Shown: piece after piece, positions 9,308-15,980 of the stretch | Numbering within the stretch: position 1 is the stretch's first letter | Layout: each line of letters opens with the position of its first letter | Origin: Actinomortierella ambigua | Taxonomy: Eukaryota; Mortierellomycota; Mortierellomycetes; Mortierellales; Mortierellaceae | Length of the DNA: 15,980 bases | Reading direction: 5' to 3' | Assembly: GCA_016098155.1 (NCBI GenBank) | Contig: JAAAJB010000552.1 | Span: forward strand, 7,251-23,230 | Notes under the pieces: generated by a model | The model's database searches: none | What the model was told of the DNA's origin: nothing | The model's input: the letters and a program-made list of their open reading frames with translations, nothing else | Translations under genes and position numbers: made by a program

Positions 9308-9626
9308 AAAGTGAGAAGAAAAGAAAGGGCCATGATTCTGGTGCTTTCTATTTTTTTTTCTCGACATGTACAAAGTCGTTACGACCCACCACCTGTTTTT
9401 CACTTTCACCCCATTATCCACTCCCCTGCCCTCTTCTCTTCTCTCCTCCCCTTTTGTAGTTTTTCTTTCTTAACGTCTTTCTCATGATAAACACAGGCAG
9501 CAGACCAACTTTGTGAAATTATAACATTTTTTGTAAATGATGGTGTACGGCTGTGTTAGATTATGTAAAAAAAAAAATATAAAGTGGAAAATGAAATGAT
9601 TGAGAGAAGGGAATCCAAAACAAAAG
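9308..9626. other. Convergent intergenic region between PEP4 and azgA genes
   Basis: These 319 bases separate two stop codons facing each other and must hold the 3' ends of both transcripts. The left part is T- and CT-rich on the plus strand. The right part holds an A run of about 10 at 9567-9577 and AT-rich sequence. No AATAAA was fixed on either strand and no gene is present. Confidence 0.7.
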
Positions 9627-11906
9627 TTATTGATCACCACTAATACTGTGGCGATGCGATGAGGTCCGGCGCGTCTGATTGACCTCAGCACCCGAGGAGG
9701 CAGAGGCGGTCGCAGCAGCCAGGCGATCGGACAAGATGGTAGGAGCAGGCCGATCAAACTCGGTATCGGACGAGGTGCCCGAGCCCGGAGGCGATCCTGC
9801 CGGGGTACCGTGCATCTTGGCCTGCACCTTCTCGTCCTGAGGGCTGGTCGCCTGATCCTGATCCTGCTGCACACCACCATCTTCGGCCTGGTGCAGCTGC
9901 GAGTCTGCACCGCGGATCTTGCGGAGGAGGCGGACGAGCCACGGTGGGAAGACGTTTTCACCATAGGCGCCCATGCGGAAGGACATGGTGGGGTCCTTCT
10001 CGTCCTTGTTGGGCGGGATGATCTTACCACGGGTGCACTTCTCGAGGATCCAGACAGTACCGTTGATGACGACCGCGGCTAACAGACCGCCGAGCAGACC
10101 GTAGGCGATGTTGTAAGTGAGGGGCATCATGGCCATGGTCAAGAAGGCGGGGATCGAGTCGCCAATGTAGTTAAAGTTGATCTCTGTGACACTCTTCACC
10201 ATCAACGAGCCAACAAAGATCAGGGCAGGGCCTGTCGCCCAAGGCGGGATCGCTGAGAAGATGGGAGCAAAGAACAGCGCCACAAAGAAACAGAGTCCCG
10301 TCGTCACAGAAGACAATCCTGTCCGTCCTCCCTCGGTAATACCGGCGCCCGACTCGACAAAGGCGGTCACGTCGGAGGTGCCTAGGACGGCGCCCAGAGA
10401 GACGCAGATCGCATCCGTGATAAACGCTGGTGTGGAGCCCTCGAAATCGCCCGTCTTTGGGTCCATGAAGCCGGCAAATTGAGCCATCGAGAACATTGTG
10501 CCCGTCGTGTCTATTTCATATCCAAAATGGGAACAACAAAAAAAAACCATGTGAGAAGGTTAGAAACACAAAAACAAAGTAGAGGAAAGAGATCATGCTG
10601 TGTTCAAGACCCCCGGAGAGTAATTTTTGTGTCAGCAACTTTAAAAAAATGAAAGGAACGTGGAATCCAGGACACGGAAATGTATGAGCTTGTTGTTGCT
10701 GTTGTTGTTGTTGTTGTTGTTGTTGCTGTTGTGGTCCATCGTTATGCTCCCGGATCCATCCTCGTTCTCGTTTTTGAACCTGCTCTGAGTCACATGTGAA
10801 AAAGATGATAGAGAATGACAAGGGAGAAAAAACAAAAACAACAGCTTACCGAGGATATCAACATAGAGGAAAGTGATCAGCGCCAACCAAAACTCGCCGT
10901 GACCCAGATCAAACTCCATGACGCCCAGCGTCTTTTGGATGGGATGGAACGACACGACCTGCTTAAAGTAGTTGAACCGCGCATCGCCCTGTGCATCATG
11001 CGGGAAATAGGTCACACTCGTGTTACGCGGCCACGACACAATCGCCACAAACAAAATGCCGATCAGGATAGCGCCCTTTAGCTTGTACAGGACCAGCAGC
11101 GAGATCAAAAACAGGCCCAGCACACCCATCCACGTCGTCGGCGACTCCATCCTGTGCGAATGACAGGCGCCCGACGGATCCAAGTACTCGACAGGACATC
11201 CACCCAAGCCAACCAACGTCGCCGGGTCCGCACGGATCAGGCCAATGCCCGCCGACGACTGCATCCCGATGAAGCACAAGTACAATCCAATGCCAACACC
11301 CGTAGCGACCTTGATATTGCGCGGGATCGAACGGGCAAGCCACTGACGAAGGCCAAAGATGGAAAGGACCAAAAAGATCAAGCCCTCGATAAAGACGGCC
11401 GCCAAGGCTTGTTCGTATGAGATCTTGCCCGTGCCATACTTGCCGACGACCGTGTACGCAAAATAGGCATTGATGCCCATTCCCGGTGCCATTCCCAGCG
11501 GCAAGTTGGAGGTGATGCCGATCGCCGTCGAGGTCAGACAAGCAATCGCGGCCGTGGCCACGATCAGATCCTTGCGGATCACCTCCACACAGGCCAGGTA
11601 GTCCAGGTTCGCACCACAGTAGGCAATCTTGGTCTGGGCGAGCCCGCCCGGTTGCGTGGGGCCTCCCTTGGTCGGGTCTGAAGGGTCGTAATCACACCGG
11701 CAGGTGCCGCCGGAATCCGAGATGATCATCGCGTTGACCGAGATGATGTACGCCATGGTCACAAACGTCGCAAACCCGGCTCGCACCTCGGTCGAGAACC
11801 GCGTGTTGGCGCGGGGCCGTGGGTGCGAGGACCCCTCCAGCATGAACCAGCGGCCGATGAAGGAGCGGGCAACGGCGTCATTCAGCCTTTCGATGAAGCC
11901 TGCCAT
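9627..11906 (-). CDS. azgA: AzgA-type purine permease (NCS2/AzgA family)
   Basis: Exon 1 is 11906-10850 and exon 2 is 10510-9627, giving 646 residues. The phase 1 intron (10849-10511) splits the codon for Asp353, rejoining the family hallmark YVDIL-DTTGT. Other signatures are TEVRAGFATFVTMAYI (39-54), GMGINAYFAYTVVG (142-155) and GAGITEGGRTG in exon 2. Hydrophobic segments throughout fit the 12 to 14 membrane passes of the family. AzgA proteins of the plasma membrane import adenine, guanine and hypoxanthine with protons. An extra loop with four cysteines (about 69-106) follows the first membrane segment. The C-terminal tail (about 554-646) is hydrophilic, rich in Ser, Thr, Gln and Asp, and longer than in Aspergillus AzgA; it may be the regulatory, trafficking part. 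Substrate preference cannot be read from the sequence. Confidence 0.94.
10690..10733 (-). repeat. CAA/CAG repeat inside the azgA intron
   Basis: On the gene strand this is a CAA tract with two CAG or AGC interruptions. It lies within the intron of the permease gene and is not polyglutamine coding in the spliced product. If retained, the frame reads it as polyasparagine. The same repeat type codes glutamine at the right edge of the window. Confidence 0.85.
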
Positions 11907-12637
11907 GTTTTTTTTTGTTTTGTGGTATGTATGGAGTGTGTTTCTTTTCTGTTTGTCAAAGGGAAAAGGGGAGGAGTGTAGATCGGTGAGTGCGAGAGGA
12001 GAGGGAGTAATGCAGGGATGCTTTGTCTCTTTTTCAGTCGCCCGACCCGAGGAGGTGAACAGGGGAAAGAGAAGAGAATGTGGATGGAGGAAGCAAGGAG
12101 GAAAAGAAAGGGAGAGGAAAGGAAGGGAAAGAAAAAATTATAGGTGTTTTACTTTTTTGCAGTGGCGCCCACCTGCATCTCGTGTGTAACATGAACTCAG
12201 CTAGTCAGCTAGGGAGGGGGTGAGAAAAAAAAATGTGACTCCAACTGTTTTTGTTTTTTTTTTCTCTTCCCTCGCTCCTTGTCACTCCCTCCGTCTGTGC
12301 AAGTCACTGCTACCCCCGTTGTGGCAATTCTTCTCCGTGGCGGAGAGTGTGAGAGGAGTGAAGAAAATGCTCTGCTGTTGCCTTGAAGGTGAATGGTATT
12401 CATGCCCGCTCTCTCTCTCTCTCTCTCTCTCTTTCTCCCCACACCAAAGGAAACATAAGATTGGTGGCACAAAAAAACGGGTGTGTGGGGAATGCAATCA
12501 AAAGTACATAGAACACTTGGTACTTGTACTTCCTTTTTTTTTCATGCTTGTCATCCGCAAGGAAGAGATCTACATTTTAGAGGAAGGGTCTAAAAAAAAA
12601 GGGTGCATCGCCCCTGTGCGTACTGGCGAGTTCTAGT
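11907..12637 (-). promoter_or_regulatory. Intergenic: azgA promoter region and 3' flank of the methyltransferase-like gene
   Basis: These 731 bases lie between the permease start and the stop of the next minus-strand gene. On the gene strand the part next to the ATG is pyrimidine-rich, as in a fungal core promoter. A TATAAT-like patch occurs near 12137-12142. A GA (minus-strand) repeat lies at about 12411-12432. No GATA core was found near the start. Short open frames here are low in complexity and are not called. Confidence 0.5.
12332..12346. promoter_or_regulatory. CCG-N3-CGG palindrome, candidate zinc-cluster factor site
   Basis: TCTCCG, TGG, CGGAGA forms a 6-base perfect inverted repeat with a 3-base spacer. 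Inverted CCG/CGG triplets with short spacers are the usual sites of fungal Zn2Cys6 factors. It lies about 430 bases upstream of the permease start codon. It is not the TCGG-N6-CCGA site known for the Aspergillus purine regulator UaY. A chance occurrence is possible. Confidence 0.35.
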
Positions 12638-15600
12638 CTACAAAAAACGGAGGACATCTCGTGTTGCTTGAGATGCCTCCTCCAAGACATGGGATGCATA
12701 GGCTGGGAGGATCCCCTTGCCCTCCTTGCCTGGAGAGGGTTCGGCGGCATCCCATCGATATAGTTCTGTTGAGAGTCGGTGATGGTGGTGGAAAGACGAG
12801 GCCGAGCCTGGCAGGGTCTGTGTCGGTGAAAATCGGTCGTCTGAGGAGTCTATGGATGCTATCGGGGTATGGCTGCTGCTTCTATTGATGATGATACTGC
12901 TGTCGGCGGTGGCGAAGCGATTGGGCATCGGCGAAGAGTCGTCTTCCTTCTTGGGTGTGATCGTGGTGCTACTACTGTTGGAGCTGCCGAGATTACCTTG
13001 GCTGTGGATTATGTGTGAGTCGTAGACAATCTTGAGCTCCTCCTCCAGCATCTGCTGGTACGGGGGACCAACCCCGTACAACATGTATCCGTACTGGTCA
13101 ACTGCCCACTGGAGCAAATCTACTGTGCCAATGGCCCGCGTTAGCACCTTGACGAGCTGGTCGAGTTGTTGGTCGCTCATCATCCTTGTGTCGCTGGGAT
13201 CCGGTTCTGAGATGTCAACCTCCATGGCTGACGAAGGAGCCATGATCTGGCCGAGGTGCACAGGGTCAGACGACAAAACAGATACAGCTCCAGATGGCGG
13301 CGGTGGCGCCGTCGCTGTTCGAGCCCTCGATCCTAATCCCACCAAGAGACCTTGCTCATTGCGGACGCGTAGGTGATCGCGTAGACTGGCCACCACTACT
13401 GGCGAAGCCTCGCCTCCACGACGGATCCACTCGAGGATACCCAGCTGACCTAGCCCCAGACGGCTCACGGCCGCATAGAGGGCCTCTTTGAGTTGCATCA
13501 TGTGCTCACCCAGTTGAGTCGCGTACTGGACCCGCTCGGGATAGATGTCTGACTGATAGGGGATCTTGGCCATGGACTCGCGAAAGAGGCGCATACGCCC
13601 TTGCTGATCATACTGGCAGTGTCGCAGCACAAAGTACTGCAGCATGGTCGTGTTGAGGAGTGTCAGAAAATAGGTAAGAGGAGGCTGTTGGCCATTCTGG
13701 ACTGAGACATTGTTGGGTGTGAGATAAATGCATTGGTTTGTCACTGCGGTCGACGACGTGTCCAAGAAGAATCGTTGTCGGGGCTGCGACTTGGAAAAGT
13801 ACCCATAGTTGATCGGGTGGATGATCTTGGAAGCGATATCCGCACTGGACCAAAAATAAATTAAAAGTAGATTAGTCTTGGGGTCACACCCAATCGCAAG
13901 GTATCAGACAGAGCCGAGGCTTCACCAGGCTTGCATAGCCATGAACGCCAAAAAAAAAAAATTTGTTGGTGTCTCACTTACCCGCATTGGCTGGTAGAGC
14001 AATAAGCGATGCTGTCTTCGTCAAATCGATTAGAGGCCGTCTGGCCATTCGGAGCAGTCGCAGCAGAAGCGGCAGCTGCTGCTGCACGCTTGTTCACCAG
14101 ACCAGGTTGGAAATGGTTGCGGACATCATGCAAGTACTGCCACAGGGCTTTGGATCCTTCGACCCCCTCTTCGGCCTCCTTGCGCAGGACCTTGGCAGCC
14201 TCTTTATCGACCATGCAAAGCACATAGAGCCGCTCGTTCTCGGGCTTTGGGATTAAGTAAGATTCGGCCGGCGAACCTTCTTTGCGGCTCAGGCGTTGCC
14301 GATCGCGGTAGAACCAAAACTGACCCTCGCGATGCAGACCCGGTGGCATCGGCCGAGGTGGTGTTGATACGGTGAGGGCAGGAGATGCTGGCATCGATGA
14401 AGCGACGTTCCCTTCACTCGATGTTGTAGTGGCCACATCATGAACTGTGGTAGTACTCGCTTCAAGGCCGCCGCTACCATAGCCGGCGGCCCCTCTCGAC
14501 TTTGACGAATAGTTGCTTGTTGTTGTGGATGCAGACGGCGTCACTGTTGTTGTTGTTGTTGGAAGGGTTGTCGCCGCTGGTGGCTCGGCGGCGTCTGGTC
14601 CATCCGGCGCGTTCTTTCCATTCCAGTAGAGCGCTGGGCGAAACCATTTTTGGGTGGCCACCTCACCAAACGTGGCCAGAGCGTACTCCATACGCAACAC
14701 AAGGCCATAGACAGGGTTCGTGTTTGGCCCACGATGCCAAAGCAGAGGCTCTGTTGAGGACTGCCGGCTGGCACGCTTGGTGCCCGCTGTACAGAGGCCG
14801 CCAAGGTTCGCCGTCAATGTGAGTAGGTATTCTGAGAGGGCTGTGGATGGCATCATGGGTGCAAACGAAAAAGTTGGTTGTCGGATCTGGTTTTTGAGGG
14901 TCGCATGGGACTTGAAGGCATAGGCGATCCGCTTAGTGAGCTCGGTCACATGCTTCTCTTCATCGAGAGATGGCAGTAAGGTTTCCGTTGCTATTGTTTC
15001 TGCGGCTGCCGTCCCTGCTCGGTGCCGCTGAGAGGCGAGCAAATGATCAGCGAAAGCAGTGTAATCGTTCAGAGTCGATTTGAGCGAGGATCGACTGTCC
15101 AGATGCCGCAGGAAGAGCGTGTAGGGCTGGTCTGGGTCAGTGGTGGTGCTATCGTCGTGATACATGTCTGTTGCATGGCTGCGAAGCTTGAAGATTAACG
15201 AGTCTGTCTGCACTCGAGCAAAAACCTTGTATGGTTCGAACTGGAATAGCTCATCCACAAGACAATGCTCCATGAGCCACCCTCTAGTTGTTGTGCAACA
15301 TGTCATTAAAAACAAGTCAGTTTCCAAGGCATTGATTAGGTTTGAAGTATATGCGTGTTTGGTGTTTGTGGCCCTCTCTTACCTCAGGTTAATAGCAAAC
15401 TCCAGAGTCAACCATTGGCTGGCTATGAAATTGAATGGGATGAGAAGCTGTTGAGAATTCTATTGCAATAGTGTGAGGGAAAATTTCCAAACTCAAATAT
15501 GGGTACCATGAACCTTACCAGTGATCATGCAAACAACACCATCTCGTGGCACAATGCGTTGTGTGGCAAACCATATAAAGTAGCCATAGGCCTGCATCAT

Positions 15601-15931
15601 GCCCCGGAAACTTGTTTTACTTGAACCGGATCCGATCGTCGCCACAGATGCTACGGTAGATGTCGGCGAGGGTTGCGCTGGTTGCAACTGTGGCGTCGAT
15701 TGTCTTGACCGAGACGGGCTGGACGACATTCCCCTCGGGGTAGAGTGCTGCCTTGAGAGCCTGCGAACGCCTGGGTAGGTACGTAAGTTTGTTGCAAGGG
15801 CAGTCTCCTCCTCATCGTCATCCGCTGGAAAGATCGCTTCTGGTGTCGTGGAAGAGCGTTGATGTCGTTGTTGTTGTTGATGTTGTTGTAGTTGCTGTTG
15901 TGGTGGTTGCTGCTGTGGTTGTTGTTGTTGC

Positions 15932-15980
<49 letters not shown>
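12638..15980 (-). CDS. Eco57I/TaqI-type adenine DNA methyltransferase-like protein (5' end outside window)
   Basis: Visible exons are 15980-15519, 15422-15383, 15283-13982 and 13844-12638, with GT-AG introns of 96, 99 and 137 bases in phases 1, 2 and 2. About 1000 residues are seen. In order they are: a polyglutamine and Ser/Pro-rich stretch; YGYFIWFATQR and GVVCMITASQWL, as in the end of the catalytic domain; KVFARVQTDSLIFKL (15225-15184); a recognition-domain start, HRGPNTNPVYG (about 14739-14705); KWFRPALYWNGK (about 14655-14620); YLIPKPENERLYVL (about 14262-14220); and a TaqI-like C-terminal part, with KIIHPINYGYFSK, LTYFLTLLNTTMLQYF and RMRLFRESMAKIPY (about 13830-13560). Order and motifs match bacterial type IIG and Eco57I methyltransferases, which methylate adenine in DNA. 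The SAM and NPPY motifs would lie to the right. Disordered inserts (for example 14600-14350) and the C-terminal tail are fungal in style. The assignment is by eye only; activity is unknown. Confidence 0.72.
15383..15422 (-). other. 40-base micro-exon of the methyltransferase-like gene
   Basis: The acceptor is TTTCATAG and the donor is GTAAGAG. With the flanking exons it makes MIT-ASQWLTLEFAINLR-GWLM, which fits the conserved region after the catalytic motifs in Eco57I-type enzymes. Both splice sites and phases close exactly (2 + 36 + 2 bases). Confidence 0.8.
15850..15980 (-). repeat. CAA/CAG polyglutamine repeat at the window edge
   Basis: On the gene strand this is a long CAA tract with CAG, CCA and CAT interruptions, reading Gln with some Pro and His in the frame of the methyltransferase-like gene. 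It runs off the window, so its full length is unknown. It is followed by an acidic patch, ADDDEEE (15825-15805). It could alternatively be partly intronic, since a similar tract is intronic in the permease gene. Confidence 0.75.

Noticed and set aside
8531..9421. 296-codon open frame on the minus strand opposite the proteinase A last exon
   Set aside because: It is the mirror of a GC-rich coding exon with strong codon bias, it shows no protein-family features, and the plus strand is clearly the aspartic protease.
10177..10482. 101-codon plus-strand frame opposite permease exon 2
   Set aside because: Antisense shadow of a clear AzgA coding exon.
12220..12636. 138-codon plus-strand frame between the permease and methyltransferase-like genes
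   Set aside because: Built on poly-T and CT runs; no protein-like features.
9627..15980. A functional cluster linking the purine permease and the adenine methyltransferase-like gene
   Set aside because: They are separated by 731 bases with independent promoters, and adenine uptake has no direct link to DNA adenine methylation, which acts on bases already in DNA. Adjacency alone is not evidence.
15850..15980. CAA/TTG tract as a telomere or CRISPR-like array
   Set aside because: It is a trinucleotide microsatellite with irregular interruptions, reads as glutamine in the gene frame, and has no spacer structure.

Overview
The window is fungal nuclear DNA. Its genes carry short GT-AG introns of about 95 to 340 bases, with one exception. 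The proteins are of fungal type, the coding regions are GC-rich in third positions, and CT, CA, GA, CTAT and CAA/TTG microsatellites are frequent. The mix of families fits an early-diverging fungus such as Mortierella or a relative. That placement is inference from gene style only; no rRNA or other marker is present.

Layout from left to right: (1) the probable last exon of an unidentified plus-strand gene (58-431), preceded by a CT tract that looks like an intron 3' end. (2) A complete plus-strand gene (949-5387, four exons, 1366 residues) for a GYP5/EVI5-like TBC-domain Rab GTPase-activating protein with a very long disordered N-terminal half. (3) A complete plus-strand gene (6499-9307, four exons, 403 residues) for a vacuolar proteinase A (PEP4-like) aspartic protease, whose second intron is an exceptional 1246 bases. 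(4) A convergent minus-strand gene (11906-9627, two exons, 646 residues) for an AzgA-type purine permease. (5) A minus-strand gene entering from the right edge (15980-12638, four visible exons) whose protein aligns by eye with the second half of Eco57I/TaqI-type adenine-specific DNA methyltransferases: end of the catalytic domain, target-recognition domain and TaqI-like C-terminal domain.

The first four are ordinary eukaryotic genes for membrane traffic, vacuolar proteolysis and purine uptake, and nothing suggests that they form a cluster. The fifth is the item to pursue. A bacterial-restriction-type adenine methyltransferase architecture inside a spliced, polyglutamine-bearing fungal gene is unusual, and it invites a link with the N6-methyladenine reported in early-diverging fungi. 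The catalytic NPPY-type motif would lie beyond the window edge, so activity cannot be judged here.
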